The notes: generated from the sequence alone by a model not told the origin. A stretch of DNA of 64,000 bases from Serratia marcescens (GCF_029846115.1 NZ_JARVZZ010000001.1:4278001-4342000); one strand, 5' to 3'. Counted from the stretch's first letter, positions 45,179 to 54,828 are shown. Made by a program: numbers and translations.

Positions 45179-46652
45179 CAGTCACCTCACTCAAAGCCTG
45201 AGCGACCGCCAGATAGCGCGCCTGCTGGGCGCGCAGGCGCCGGTGGGCGGCGGTCGCGGGATAATAACAGCGCAGTTTGGGCGGCGCGGCGGCGATCGCT
45301 TCGGCGAACCCAGCGTACTCCCCGGCGCCGACGGCGGCGCACAGGGCGGCGGCGCGGCAGCCGCTCTGGCGCGTTTCCACCACCTCAAGCGGCAGGTTGC
45401 CGGCGTCGGCGTACATCTGCATCCACACCTCGGACTGCGTCGGCCCGCCGGTCATGCGCACCCGCTCGATGCGCGGGTTCAGCTGCACCATGCGCTCCTG
45501 ATGGATCAGGTGCGAGAACACGATGCCCTGGTAGATCGCCTGCACCACGTCGGCCATCTCGTGGTGGGCGCTCAGGCCGATCAGCCCGCCCGGCGTGTTG
45601 CCGCCGAGGTTGGAACCGTACAGATAAGGCAGGAACAGCAGCCCGCTGGGCTGCTCGCGGCGCTCGGCCACCCAGGCATTGAACTGGGCGTAGCGCTGCC
45701 GGTCGTCGGCGCAGAACTGGCGCAGGAACCAGGCCAGGTTGCCGGCCGAGGTCGGGCTGCCTTCGTGCACGAAATAGCGGCCGTCGATGCAGTAGCGCCC
45801 CCAGGCGTAGGGGTAATCGGCGGGAATGATGCGCTCGGTCACGCAGGTGGCGATCGACCAGGTGCCCGCCACCGCGCTGAGCGTGCGATCGTCGGCCACG
45901 CCGGAGCTGAGCGCCGCGCCCACCACGTCAAACAGGCCGCCGTACACCGCAGTGCCTGCCCGCAGGCCGCATTGCGCCGCCGCCGCGGCCGTCACCCGCC
46001 CGGCCAGCTGCGCCGAGCCGATCACCGGCGCGGTTTTCTCCTGCGCCTCTTCGATGCCGAAGGCCGCCATCAGCGCCGGATCGTAAGCGCCGCTGTGCTG
46101 GTTAAACAGGTTGCTGCCGGAGATGTTGGTCACCTCGGCCGTCGCCTCGCCGGTGAGACGAAAGCGCAGGTAGTCGTGCGCCATCAGGATGCGATCGACG
46201 GCGGCGTACTGCGCCGGTTGCTGCTGCTTCAGCCAGCGCAGCAGCAGCGCCGGGTGGCTGGGCCACAGCGGCTGCAGGCTGAGCGGGTAGGTCTGCGCGT
46301 CCACGCCGGCGCGGCGCAGCTCAGCCGCCGTGGTCGCCGCGCGGTTGTCCGAAGAGAGGATGCCGTTGCCGACCGGCTTGCCGTGGCGGTCGATGGCGTA
46401 CAGCCCTTTGCCGTGCGCCGAGAAGCTGACGCCGCGCACCTGCCCGGCCTCCAGCCCCGCCGCGTGCAGCGTCTGGCGGATCGCCGCGCAAACGTCATCC
46501 CACAGCGCGTCCATATTGCGTTCGCTGAAGCCCGGCTGGGCGGCAATCGCCGCGCCGTCGCGCTCGGCGATTGCCAGCTCTTCACCGCTTGCCCGGTACA
46601 GCCCGGCCTTGATCACCGTGCCGCCGACGTCTATGCCAAGAAAGACTGACAT
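45165..46652 (-). CDS. FGGY-family sugar kinase, L-xylulokinase-like
   Basis: Kinase of 495 residues (E. coli LyxK has about 498). It opens with the phosphate-binding FLGIDVGGTVIKAGLY, carries SAHGKGLYAIDRHGKPVGNG and SSDNRAAT near the sugar site, and GLFDVVGAALSSGV with VRMTGGPTQSEVWMQMYAD in the ATPase part. LyxK phosphorylates L-xylulose, which suits the two epimerases that follow. Other ketopentoses cannot be excluded. Confidence 0.87.
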   Translation of the reverse strand: MSVFLGIDVGGTVIKAGLYRASGEELAIAERDGAAIAAQPGFSERNMDALWDDVCAAIRQTLHAAGLEAGQVRGVSFSAHGKGLYAIDRHGKPVGNGILSSDNRAATTAAELRRAGVDAQTYPLSLQPLWPSHPALLLRWLKQQQPAQYAAVDRILMAHDYLRFRLTGEATAEVTNISGSNLFNQHSGAYDPALMAAFGIEEAQEKTAPVIGSAQLAGRVTAAAAAQCGLRAGTAVYGGLFDVVGAALSSGVADDRTLSAVAGTWSIATCVTERIIPADYPYAWGRYCIDGRYFVHEGSPTSAGNLAWFLRQFCADDRQRYAQFNAWVAERREQPSGLLFLPYLYGSNLGGNTPGGLIGLSAHHEMADVVQAIYQGIVFSHLIHQERMVQLNPRIERVRMTGGPTQSEVWMQMYADAGNLPLEVVETRQSGCRAAALCAAVGAGEYAGFAEAIAAAPPKLRCYYPATAAHRRLRAQQARYLAVAQALSEVTDAND

Positions 46653-46660
46653 CGCGCCTC

Positions 46661-47650
46661 CTATTTGCGCCGCACAGAGCTGAGGTAGATGGCGGCCAGG
46701 ATGATGCCGCCCTTCACCACGTTCTGGATATATGGCGACACGTTCATCAGATTGAGGCCGTTGTTGAGCACCCCGAGCATCATCGCCCCCACCAGCGTGC
46801 CGACGATGGCTCCGCGCCCGCCGGAGATCGCCGCCCCGCCCAGCACCACCGCAGCGATGGCGTCCAACTCGAAGCCTTCGCCGGCGTTGGGCTGCCCGCT
46901 CATCAGGCGCGAGGTCAGCACCAGCCCGGCCAGCGCGGCGGTCAGGCCGCTGATCACGTACACCAGCATCTTGTAGCGCGGCACGCGGATGCCGCTCAGG
47001 CGCGCCGCCTCTTCGTTGCCGCCCATCGCATAGACGTAGCGGCCGAACGGCAGCTGGTTGAGCATCAGCCAGGCCAACACGTACACGCCGAGCATGATCA
47101 GGATCGGCACCTGGATGCCCAGCACCGTGCCACGGCCGAAGAAGGAGAAGACGTCGGGCAGGCCGGAGATCGGGTAGCCGCCGGTATAGAGCAGCGCCAG
47201 GCCGCGGGCGATGCCCATCGACGCCAGGGTGACGATGATCGGCGGCATGCGCAGGTAGGCGATGCAGGCGCCGTTGGCCAGGCCGAACAGCGCGCCGACC
47301 GCCAGCGCCGCCACCATCGCCAGCGGAATGGGCACCGCCGCCAGCATCAGCCCGGCGGCGACCGAACCGGCCAGCGCCATCACCGGCCCCACCGAGAGAT
47401 CGATGCCGCCGGTCAGGATGGCACAGGTCATGCCCACCGCGATGATGGCGTTGATCGACACCTGGCGCGCCACGTTGGTCAGGTTGTTGACGCTGAGGAA
47501 GCTGTCGTTCAGCAGGCTCATCAATACGAACAGGACAGCGAAGCCGATAAACGGCAAGACCGCCGGGTGATGCAGCAGTTTTTCCCAGCGCTTGCCGAGG
47601 CTGGGGCCGGCGGCGCGGCGCGCCACGGCGGGTTGTTCAATTCCGATCAT
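46661..47650 (-). CDS. Ribose-type sugar ABC transporter permease (RbsC-like)
   Basis: Integral membrane permease of 329 residues with the family signature [20 protein letters not shown], a coupling loop near [15 protein letters not shown], and a further [19 protein letters not shown] block. The ATG at 47650 overlaps the ATPase stop. It pairs with the ATPase at 47647 and the binding protein at 49192 to import the sugar alcohol or ketose used by this operon. Confidence 0.92.
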   Translation of the reverse strand: MIGIEQPAVARRAAGPSLGKRWEKLLHHPAVLPFIGFAVLFVLMSLLNDSFLSVNNLTNVARQVSINAIIAVGMTCAILTGGIDLSVGPVMALAGSVAAGLMLAAVPIPLAMVAALAVGALFGLANGACIAYLRMPPIIVTLASMGIARGLALLYTGGYPISGLPDVFSFFGRGTVLGIQVPILIMLGVYVLAWLMLNQLPFGRYVYAMGGNEEAARLSGIRVPRYKMLVYVISGLTAALAGLVLTSRLMSGQPNAGEGFELDAIAAVVLGGAAISGGRGAIVGTLVGAMMLGVLNNGLNLMNVSPYIQNVVKGGIILAAIYLSSVRRK

Positions 47651-49137
47651 AAGGCACTCCCGGTCGCGTGAAGCATAATGTGGTTGGATTCGATGTCGTC
47701 GCCGGTCAGCTCGGCGACGATGTGGCCGCCGCGAAACACCAGCACGCGGTCGCACACGCCGATGATCTCCGGCAGTTCGGAGGAAATCATGATGATGGAG
47801 ATGCCCTGCTGGGTCAGTTGCTGCATCAACTGGTAGATCTCGGCCTTGGCGCCCACGTCGATGCCGCGCGTCGGCTCGTCGAAGATCAGGATGTTGCAGT
47901 CGTTGTTGAGCCAGCGGGCGATCACCACCTTCTGCTGGTTGCCGCCGCTCAGGGTGCTGACGGCGGTCTCGGCATCCGGGGTTTTCACCCCCACGGCGCG
48001 GATCAGCCGCTGCACCACGTCGCGATCCTTGCGGGCGCTGACGAAGATCTTGCCGCGCCGGTGGTGCCGATTGAGGGTGATGTTCTGCGCCACCGAGAAC
48101 GGCAGCACCAGGCCCTCGGTTTTGCGGCTCTCCGGCAGCAGGCCGATACCCTGCGCCAGCGCCTGCGCCGGGGAGCGCAGCGCCGCCGGTTGGCCGCCGA
48201 GGCTGACGCGTTTGCGGTGGCAGCGGCTGGCGCCGATCAGCGCCGAGACGGTCTCGGTGCGCCCGGAGCCCACCAGCCCGGCGAAGCCGAGGATCTCGCC
48301 CTTGTACAGGTGGAAGCGGTCGGTCGCGCCGTGCTTCTCGCGCTGGATCTCCGCCTTCAGCAGCACCGTCGCGGTATCGACCGGGTGCTGTTTCACCGGG
48401 AAGGCGTTCTCGATTTTGCGCCCGACCATCAGCCGCACCAGCTCTTCCACGTTGGTGTCGCCGGTGGCCAGCGTTTCGATGTAGGCGCCGTCACGCAGCA
48501 CGGTAATGCGATCGCAGATGGTGAAAATCTCGTCCAGGTGGTGCGAGATAAACACCATGCCGACGCCCAGCAGCCGCAGATCGTTCATCACGCTGAACAG
48601 GTGCTCGGCCTCGCCCGGCGTCAGCGTGGCGGTCGGTTCATCCAGCACCAGCACCCGCGCCTCCAGCGACAGCGCCTTGGCGATCTCAACGAACTGCTGC
48701 TGCGCCACGCTCAGCTGTTCCACCGGGCAATCGAGATCGATAGCCACCGTCAGCCGCTTGAAAATGGCCTCGGCCTTGCGCCGCATCGCCCGGCGATCCA
48801 GCAGGCCCCAGCGGTTCCTGATCTCCCGGTTGAGGAAGATGTTGTCGATGGCGCTCATGTAGGGAATCAACGAGAATTCCTGAAAAATAATGCCGACCCC
48901 GGCCTCGATCGCCTGGCGATAGTTGTTAAAGCGGCGCTGCTCGCCGTCGATAAAAATATCGCCCTCGTCCGGCTGATAGATGCCGCACATGATTTTTACC
49001 AGCGTCGATTTGCCGGCGCCGTTTTCGCCCAGCAGGGCGTGCACTTCACCGCGTTGAATGGCCAGATCGATGCCGTCCAGCGCCTTCACGCCGGGAAAGC
49101 TCTTTTTTATTCGCTTCAGTTCCAATAAAGGTGTCAC
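47647..49137 (-). CDS. Ribose-type sugar ABC transporter ATPase (RbsA-like, tandem domains)
   Basis: Double ATPase of 496 residues. The first domain has Walker [17 protein letters not shown] and Walker [14 protein letters not shown]. The second has the degenerate P-loop [19 protein letters not shown] and [15 protein letters not shown] with Walker [15 protein letters not shown]. This tandem organisation is standard for RbsA, AraG and XylG. Confidence 0.93.
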   Translation of the reverse strand: MTPLLELKRIKKSFPGVKALDGIDLAIQRGEVHALLGENGAGKSTLVKIMCGIYQPDEGDIFIDGEQRRFNNYRQAIEAGVGIIFQEFSLIPYMSAIDNIFLNREIRNRWGLLDRRAMRRKAEAIFKRLTVAIDLDCPVEQLSVAQQQFVEIAKALSLEARVLVLDEPTATLTPGEAEHLFSVMNDLRLLGVGMVFISHHLDEIFTICDRITVLRDGAYIETLATGDTNVEELVRLMVGRKIENAFPVKQHPVDTATVLLKAEIQREKHGATDRFHLYKGEILGFAGLVGSGRTETVSALIGASRCHRKRVSLGGQPAALRSPAQALAQGIGLLPESRKTEGLVLPFSVAQNITLNRHHRRGKIFVSARKDRDVVQRLIRAVGVKTPDAETAVSTLSGGNQQKVVIARWLNNDCNILIFDEPTRGIDVGAKAEIYQLMQQLTQQGISIIMISSELPEIIGVCDRVLVFRGGHIVAELTGDDIESNHIMLHATGSAL

Positions 49138-49191
49138 CGCATTGCCCTCCGCGCCGAACGCCCCGCCGCAGCGGGGCGAACCTGGCCACTG

Positions 49192-50109
49192 TTACCAGCT
49201 AAAGCCGGCCGCATTGCTGCGGTCGATCAGCTTCACTTTGACCGGCACGGTTTTCGGCACCGTGGCGCCCCAGTAGCGGGCCAGCGCAATGCCGAGCGCG
49301 ATGCGCAGCTGGTCGCGCGGGAACTGCGCCGAAGTGGCGATAAACGGCGAGTTCGGTTTGAGGATCTCTTTGATGGCTTCCGGCTGGCCGTCGACGCTCA
49401 CCAGCTTGACCTTGGCGCCGTTGCTTTCGATCGCCGCCAGGGCACCGAGCGCGCCGACGTCGTTGACGCTGAAGATGCCCGCCAGATCCGGCGCCGACTG
49501 CAGCATGTTTTCGGTCACGGTCAGCGCGGTGTCGCGTTCCTGCTTGCCGTTTTGCTTGGTGACGATCTTGATGTCGGGGTATTTCTTCATCGCCGCTTCA
49601 AAGCCGCGCACGCGCTCCAGGATCGGCACCACCGGAATGCCGTCGAGGATCGCCACCTTGCCTTTGCCGCCCAGCGCTTTCGCCAGGTACTCGCCCGCCT
49701 GGAAGCCGGCGTCGTAGTTTTCCGAGCCGACGAACGAGTCCAGCGGCCCTTCCGCCTGCGCGTCGATCGCCACCACCACCGCACCGGCCTTATGGGCGGA
49801 GATCACCGCCGACTGCACCCCTACCGAATCGGTCGGGTTGATCAGCAGGATATCCACCTTCTTCTGCAGCATGTCTTCCACGTCGCCGATTTGTTTGGCA
49901 ACGTCATGGCGCGCATCGGCCACGTATACCTTGGCGCCGATATCCGCCGCCGCCTGATCCAGCGCCTGCTTCATGGTGACGAAGTAGTCGTTGTTCATTT
50001 CCTGGAACGACATACCGATAGTGATTTGCTTGGCCAGCGCCCCATGGCTGGCCGCCAACATTCCACCGGCGACGATAAAAGGCAGGGTCTTTTTGAATAA
50101 TGAAAACAT
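49192..50109 (-). CDS. Periplasmic sugar-binding protein (RbsB-like)
   Basis: Type I periplasmic binding protein of 305 residues with signal peptide (FIVAGGMLAASHGALAKQ). Seen are MSFQEMNNDYFVTMKQAL at the start of the mature part, LLINPTDSVGVQSAV, and SVNDVGALGALAAIESNG before the last strands. ATG 50109 with GGAG upstream is favoured over a TTG two codons earlier. It supplies the ABC importer encoded just downstream. The ligand is probably a pentitol by pathway context. Confidence 0.9.
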   Translation of the reverse strand: MFSLFKKTLPFIVAGGMLAASHGALAKQITIGMSFQEMNNDYFVTMKQALDQAAADIGAKVYVADARHDVAKQIGDVEDMLQKKVDILLINPTDSVGVQSAVISAHKAGAVVVAIDAQAEGPLDSFVGSENYDAGFQAGEYLAKALGGKGKVAILDGIPVVPILERVRGFEAAMKKYPDIKIVTKQNGKQERDTALTVTENMLQSAPDLAGIFSVNDVGALGALAAIESNGAKVKLVSVDGQPEAIKEILKPNSPFIATSAQFPRDQLRIALGIALARYWGATVPKTVPVKVKLIDRSNAAGFSW

Positions 50110-50245
50110 AGCCAATTCTCCTGTAGGGAAGCTTCTTGTTGTGGTTATCAGAGCAACAGCATGTCTTTACGTTTGGCCGACCGGCCGGCCCCCCCATTGC
50201 GGGCGGGCCGGCGATCGTGACTGCAACAGCGGTACAGCGGGAGGG

Positions 50246-51313
50246 TCAGGGAACCAGGATCACCTTGATGGAGTCGGTCGAGTCCGCCAGGGCGAAGGCT
50301 TCGTCCCAGTCGTTCAATGAATAGCTGTGGGTAACCACGCCATTGGAGGTCACCAGCCCGCGCTCAAACAGATCGATGGCGATTTCGTAGCTGTAGGGCG
50401 CCAGGTGCGCGCCGCGAATGTCCAGCTCTTTGCGATCGCCGATGATGGACCAGTCGACGGTGGTTTCCTTGCCGAACACGCTGAACTCCACGAAGCGGCC
50501 CAGCTTGCGGATCATCTGCAGCCCCTGGGTGACGCCGATCGGCGCGCCGGTGGCCTCGATGTACACGTCGCAGCCGTAGCCGCCGGTCAGCGATTTGACG
50601 ATCTGGTCGGCGTCTTCCTTCAGCGGGTTGATCACCACGTCGGCGCCAAATTCTTTCGCCAGCGCCAGCCGCTCGTCGATGGCGTCGATCACGATCAGTT
50701 TCTTCGGCGTCTTCAGGCGCGCCACCTGCACCATGCACAGCCCGAGCGGCCCGGCGCCGGCCAACACCACCACGTCGTCCAGCTGGATATCGCCGCGCGC
50801 CACGGTGTGAATGGCGCAGGCCATCGGCTCAATCAATACCGCGTCTTCATGGCTCAGGCTTTCCGGGATCTTGTGCACGATGGCGTTCTCGGAAAAGCGC
50901 ATGTACTCCGCCATGCCGCCCTCCGCCACGTCTTTTTGGAAACCGTAAATGTTATGCGTCTCACACATCCAATAACTGCCGGATTTGCAGTAGCGACACT
51001 CCCAGCACGGCACGATCTGCTCGGCGATCACCCGCTCGCCGAGCCGGTATTTGCCTTCCGCGCCCTCGCCCAGCGCGGCGATGCGGCCGTAAAACTCATG
51101 CCCCGGCACCACTGGCGGTTTGACCCACGGGTTCTCCCCCCAAAACATCTGTGCGCCGTTCTTGCACTTGCAGTCGCCGGCGCAGATGCCGCAGCCTTCC
51201 ACCTTGATCACCAACTCGCGCGCCTTCGGCAACGGCGTGGGCACCTGTTCGAAACGATAGTCCTGCGGGCCGTGGCAAACGACCGCGCGCATTTTTTCCG
51301 GCAACTGGCTCAT
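50246..51313 (-). CDS. Zinc-dependent polyol dehydrogenase (erythritol/threitol/pentitol type)
   Basis: Medium-chain dehydrogenase of 355 residues. Catalytic zinc site residues are in CGICAGDCKCK and GHEFYGRIAALGEGA, the structural zinc cysteines in CWECRYCKSGSYWMCE, and the Rossmann glycines in VLAGAGPLGLCMVQ. The start at ATG 51313 has GGAGGAAG just upstream. It resembles enzymes annotated as erythritol/L-threitol dehydrogenase, but the kinase and epimerases that follow point to a pentitol (L-arabinitol or xylitol) oxidised to L-xylulose. It is the first gene of the operon. Confidence 0.87.
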   Translation of the reverse strand: MSQLPEKMRAVVCHGPQDYRFEQVPTPLPKARELVIKVEGCGICAGDCKCKNGAQMFWGENPWVKPPVVPGHEFYGRIAALGEGAEGKYRLGERVIAEQIVPCWECRYCKSGSYWMCETHNIYGFQKDVAEGGMAEYMRFSENAIVHKIPESLSHEDAVLIEPMACAIHTVARGDIQLDDVVVLAGAGPLGLCMVQVARLKTPKKLIVIDAIDERLALAKEFGADVVINPLKEDADQIVKSLTGGYGCDVYIEATGAPIGVTQGLQMIRKLGRFVEFSVFGKETTVDWSIIGDRKELDIRGAHLAPYSYEIAIDLFERGLVTSNGVVTHSYSLNDWDEAFALADSTDSIKVILVP

Positions 51314-51353
51314 CTCTTCCTCCAATACACTCGTTAAACGCTTGAATTTTCTT

Positions 51354-51468
51354 AATGTTGACGTTGTCATTTTTATCCAACAAAAAACAACAAACGTTAT
51401 AAAGTGATAAATTTCAATTGATTAATCATCAAATACCCAGGAAAACTCAAAATGACAACGTGAACATA
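51354..51468. promoter_or_regulatory. Two LacI-type operators flanking the operon promoter
   Basis: Two 18-base pseudo-palindromes centred on CG lie at 51354-51371 (AATGTTGACGTTGTCATT) and 51451-51468 (AATGACAACGTGAACATA). They share a 13-base inverted match, ACGTTGTCATTTT against AAAATGACAACGT. Their centres are 97 bases apart, with AT-rich promoter-like DNA between. They fit the LacI protein encoded at 42612, perhaps with DNA looping. Confidence 0.6.
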
Positions 51469-51598
51469 GAGCAACATATAACCAAAGCCGCAAAAATAAT
51501 TATTTGAGCGAAGTCACATATCGTTAACATTACGACGGAAAATGCTACAAATGCGGATCGCGATCCCATTTACGGGATCGTCGATCCGGGGGGATCCG

Positions 51599-52552
51599 CT
51601 AAATCAGCAGGCGCACGCGATCGTAGATCTGGCGATCTTCCGGCCGCGACGATCGCGTCTGCTGGCGCAGGGTGCGCACCAGCGTGTCGATAAACGCATG
51701 GGCGGCGGCGCTCAGAATGCTGTTGCGCCGGGTGACGATATTCAGCTGCGCCGGCTGGCAGCTCTCCCGCAGCGCCAGCGGCTGCACGCGGGAGGCGAAC
51801 TGCGGCAGCGCGACGATCGGCCGCGGGCACCAGGTGCACATCTCGGCGGACTCCACCAGCGCCTGCAGCATGCCGAACGAATGCGCCTGGATAATGCGCT
51901 GGCGCGGCAGGCGCGCGCCGTGGCGGTGAAACACCTCGTCGAGCAGCGCATCGAAACTTTCCGGGGTATAGCTCATCACCCAATCCTGCTCCAGCAGCTG
52001 ATGCAGCGAGGTACTGTGCGCCAGCGGGTGGCCGCGCCGCACCATGTACGCCGTTTCATACTCCAGCAGCGGCTCGCAGTGGAATTCCTGCGGCGCCGAC
52101 GACGCCGGCAGCGGCGTGATGGCGAAATCCATCGTGCCCTCGCGCAGCTGAGACTGGGCGTTGGCCATCAGGCTTTCCGACAGTTCCAGCCGCACCGCCG
52201 GCACCTTGCTGCGAAACGCCATCACCGCCGGCGGCAGCACCGTCAGCATCAGCCAGGGGGTGATCGCCGCCTTGACCAGATCCGCCGTTCGCCCGCGCAG
52301 CGCCGCCATTTCACCTTGCGCTTGCTCCAGCTGATTCAACACCAGCCGGGCGTGTGCCAGCAGGGTTTTGCCGTAGGGGGTAAAGCCCAGTCCGGTCGGG
52401 GTGCGGATCAGCAGCGGCAGCGCCTGCTCCTGCTCCAGTTCGCGCAGCGCGCGGGTCACCGCCGCCTGCGACAGCCCCAGATGCCGCGCCGCCGCGCGAA
52501 TGCTGCCGCTGTCGGCGCTGGCCACCAGCGCCTGCAGTTGGTGCAGTTTCAT
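51599..52552 (-). CDS. LysR-family regulator next to the M20 amidohydrolase operon
   Basis: Regulator of 317 residues with helix-turn-helix region LHQLQALVASADSGSIRAAA and SQAAVTRALRELEQEQALPL, and a full effector domain. ATG 52552 has an excellent GGAGGTGAAC upstream. It is divergent from the amidohydrolase and amino-acid-binding protein genes with 138 bases between. It is likely the activator of that pair, responding to an acylated amino acid or a free amino acid. The promoters must overlap in the gap. Confidence 0.9.
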   Translation of the reverse strand: MKLHQLQALVASADSGSIRAAARHLGLSQAAVTRALRELEQEQALPLLIRTPTGLGFTPYGKTLLAHARLVLNQLEQAQGEMAALRGRTADLVKAAITPWLMLTVLPPAVMAFRSKVPAVRLELSESLMANAQSQLREGTMDFAITPLPASSAPQEFHCEPLLEYETAYMVRRGHPLAHSTSLHQLLEQDWVMSYTPESFDALLDEVFHRHGARLPRQRIIQAHSFGMLQALVESAEMCTWCPRPIVALPQFASRVQPLALRESCQPAQLNIVTRRNSILSAAAHAFIDTLVRTLRQQTRSSRPEDRQIYDRVRLLI

Positions 52553-52690
52553 GTTCACCTCCTGACAATCATCGGTTGTCAGCATAACCGAACGGCGGCT
52601 ACCCGGCAAAAACGGAGTTTGCTAGTCTCGATACCTACTCCTCTGCCCCATTCCCCGCCCGTTGGCCGGGACCCTTTGCCGGAGACCGTG

Positions 52691-53872
52691 ATGAGCCCTT
52701 CACTCGTACTGCCTGAGATCGCCGCCGTTCATGATGAGATGGTCGCGCTTCGCCGCCACATTCACGCCCACCCGGAGCTGGGCTTCCAGGAGTTCGCGAC
52801 CTCGGATCTGGTGGCGCAGCGGCTGGCGGAATGGGGTTACCGCGTCACGCGCGGCGTAGGACAAACCGGTGTTGTCGCCACACTGCAGCGCGGGCCGGGA
52901 AAATCGCTCGGCATCCGCGCCGACATGGACGCCCTGCCGATTGCCGAAACGACCGGTTTGCCGCACGCCAGCACCCATTCCGGGGTGATGCACGCCTGCG
53001 GCCACGACGGGCACACCGCCATGCTGCTGGCGGCGGCGCGCTATCTGGCGCGGCAGCCAAACTTCAGCGGCACCCTGCACCTGATCTTTCAGCCGGCGGA
53101 AGAAGGCGGCGGCGGCGCCAAAGTGATGATTGAAGACGGCCTGTTTGAGCGCTTCCCCTGCGACGCGGTGTTCGCCATGCACAACGTGCCCGGTTTCCCC
53201 ACCGGCCACCTGGGTTTCGCCAGCGGCCCCTTCATGTGCTCGGCCGATACGGTACACATTACCCTGCATGGGCACGGCGGCCACGCCGCGGTGCCGCAGA
53301 GCACCGTCGATCCGGTGGTGGCCTGCGCGGCCATCGTCATGAGTCTGCAAACCATCGTGGCGCGCAATATCGATCCGCAGGAAACGGCGATCGTCACCGT
53401 GGGGGCGATGCAGGCCGGCCAGGCCGCCAACGTGATCCCGGCGACCGCCACCCTGACGCTCAGCGTGCGCGCGCTGACGGCAGCGGTGCGTGAGCGGCTG
53501 GAGCAGCGCATCACCGAGCTGGTCACGGCGCAGGCCGCCAGCTTCGGCGCCCGCGCGGAGATCGACTATCAGCACGGCTACCCGGTGCTGGTGAACCACC
53601 CGGCAGAAACCGAGCTGGCGCGCGCGGTGGCGTTGGAATGGGCCGGAGAGAGCCGGGTTATCCCCACGCTGCGGCCGTTTACCGCCAGCGAAGATTTTGC
53701 CTTTATGCTGGAGAAATGCCCAGGCAGCTACATCTCGATCGGCAACGGCCCCGCCACGCCGGGCAATTCCCTGCACAACCCCGGTTATGACTTCAACGAC
53801 GACAGTCTGTCGCTGGGCGCCACCTACTGGATCAAATTGGTCGAGCGCTTTTTGGCTCGCCCCGCGGTTTAA
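52691..53872 (+). CDS. M20D amidohydrolase (N-acyl-amino-acid/hippurate hydrolase type)
   Basis: Metallopeptidase-family enzyme of 393 residues. Typical blocks are LRRHIHAHPELGFQEFATSD, GIRADMDALPIAETTGLPHA, HACGHDGHTAMLLAAARYLA, IFQPAEEGGGGAKVMIEDGL and a C-terminal SEDFAFMLEKCPGSYISIGN. It should release an amino acid from an N-acyl conjugate in the cytoplasm. ATG 52691 has GGAG upstream; the open frame extending further upstream runs antisense to the LysR gene and is not coding. It is followed 22 bases later by an amino-acid-binding protein. Confidence 0.9.
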   Translation: MSPSLVLPEIAAVHDEMVALRRHIHAHPELGFQEFATSDLVAQRLAEWGYRVTRGVGQTGVVATLQRGPGKSLGIRADMDALPIAETTGLPHASTHSGVMHACGHDGHTAMLLAAARYLARQPNFSGTLHLIFQPAEEGGGGAKVMIEDGLFERFPCDAVFAMHNVPGFPTGHLGFASGPFMCSADTVHITLHGHGGHAAVPQSTVDPVVACAAIVMSLQTIVARNIDPQETAIVTVGAMQAGQAANVIPATATLTLSVRALTAAVRERLEQRITELVTAQAASFGARAEIDYQHGYPVLVNHPAETELARAVALEWAGESRVIPTLRPFTASEDFAFMLEKCPGSYISIGNGPATPGNSLHNPGYDFNDDSLSLGATYWIKLVERFLARPAV

Positions 53873-53894
53873 TCGCCAACGCTGAGGAAATGAC

Positions 53895-54683
53895 ATGAAA
53901 ACCATCAAAGGGCTGTTGTTGTTACTGCCGCTGGCCGCGAGTTTTCCCGCGTTGAGCGGTGAATTCAGCGGCAAAGTGATCAAACTGGGCATCGATCCCA
54001 CCTTTCCACCGCTGGAGTATAAAACCCCGCAGGGCAAGCTGACCGGCTTCGGCGTCGATATCGCCCAAGCGCTGTGCGACCAGATGCAGGCCAAATGCGT
54101 GTGGGTGGAAAGCAGCTGGGACGGCATGATCCCCGGCCTGCAGGCGAAAAAATTCGACGCCATCGCCTCGTCGATGACCATCACGCCGCAGCGCCAGCAG
54201 CAGATCGCCTTCTCCAGCAAGGTCTCCAACGCCCCGGCGCGGCTGGTGGCGCATAAAGGCAGCAATCTGCAGCCAACCATCGCCTCGCTGAAGGGCAAAT
54301 CGGTCGGCGTGCAGCAAGGCTCCAGCCAGGAGGCCTACGCCAACGCGCTGTGGCGCCCGGCTGGCGTCAACGTGGTCGCCTACCAAAGCCAACAGGAAGT
54401 GAACGAAGATCTGGCCAACGGCCGGCTGGATGCGTCGCTGCTGGCCAGCGTCAGCGCCAGCGAGTTCTTCAAAACGCCCGGCGGCAAAGATTTCGCCTTT
54501 ATCGGCGCCGAACTGAACGACAGCAAATACTTCGGCATCGGCGACGGCATCGGGGTGCGCAAAGACGATACCGCGCTGCTTAACGCCTTCAACGACGCGC
54601 TGCAGGCGATCCGCGCCAACGGCACTTACAAGAAAATCAACGACAGGTATTTCGACTTCGACATGTACGGATCGGAGCAGTAA
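53895..54683 (+). CDS. Periplasmic amino-acid-binding protein (polar/basic amino acid family)
   Basis: Protein of 262 residues with a signal peptide (LLLLPLAASFPALSG) and the type II binding fold of the LAO/HisJ/GlnH class. The mature start includes LGIDPTFPPLEYKTPQGKL, then FGVDIAQALCDQM, FDAIASSMTITPQRQQQI and a C-terminal INDRYFDFDMYG. No permease genes follow, so it must use a transporter encoded elsewhere. Its operon partner suggests it captures the conjugate or product of the amidohydrolase. Confidence 0.88.
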   Translation: MKTIKGLLLLLPLAASFPALSGEFSGKVIKLGIDPTFPPLEYKTPQGKLTGFGVDIAQALCDQMQAKCVWVESSWDGMIPGLQAKKFDAIASSMTITPQRQQQIAFSSKVSNAPARLVAHKGSNLQPTIASLKGKSVGVQQGSSQEAYANALWRPAGVNVVAYQSQQEVNEDLANGRLDASLLASVSASEFFKTPGGKDFAFIGAELNDSKYFGIGDGIGVRKDDTALLNAFNDALQAIRANGTYKKINDRYFDFDMYGSEQ

Positions 54684-54686
54684 TAA

Positions 54687-54752
54687 GCGTTCCCCGGCGG
54701 TCACCTGCAGATCCTGCAGGATGGGGAGGCGCCTTCGGCCGCCGGGGAACGC
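54687..54752. terminator. Long cruciform after the binding-protein gene
   Basis: Perfect 14-base arms GCGTTCCCCGGCGG (54687-54700) and CCGCCGGGGAACGC (54739-54752) enclose two CTGCAG palindromes. It begins three bases past the stop region. No T-run follows, so it may block 3' exonucleases or act as a Rho-independent barrier only in part. Confidence 0.55.
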
Positions 54753-54791
54753 CCCAACGGAAACGGCAGTGTCGGCAAGAAGGGAAAATTA

Positions 54792-54820
54792 GGCGGGCCA
54801 GGCAGGACGCCCGGCCCGCT
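54792..54820 (-). terminator. Terminator of tmaR
   Basis: Stem GCGGGCC / GGCCCGC (54793-54799 with 54813-54819) followed on the minus strand by TAATTTTCCC. It lies directly after the tmaR stop codon. Confidence 0.6.
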
Positions 54821-54828
54821 AAAGCGGG

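Noticed and set aside
47668..49128. Long open frame opposite the sugar ABC ATPase
   Set aside because: High-GC antisense artefact. The minus-strand protein has all ABC motifs, while this frame has none and is His/Gln/Arg-rich.
51542..52690. Long open frame fused upstream of the M20 amidohydrolase
   Set aside because: It is the antisense of the LysR gene, with arginine- and glutamine-rich composition. The amidohydrolase has its own start and ribosome binding site at 52691.
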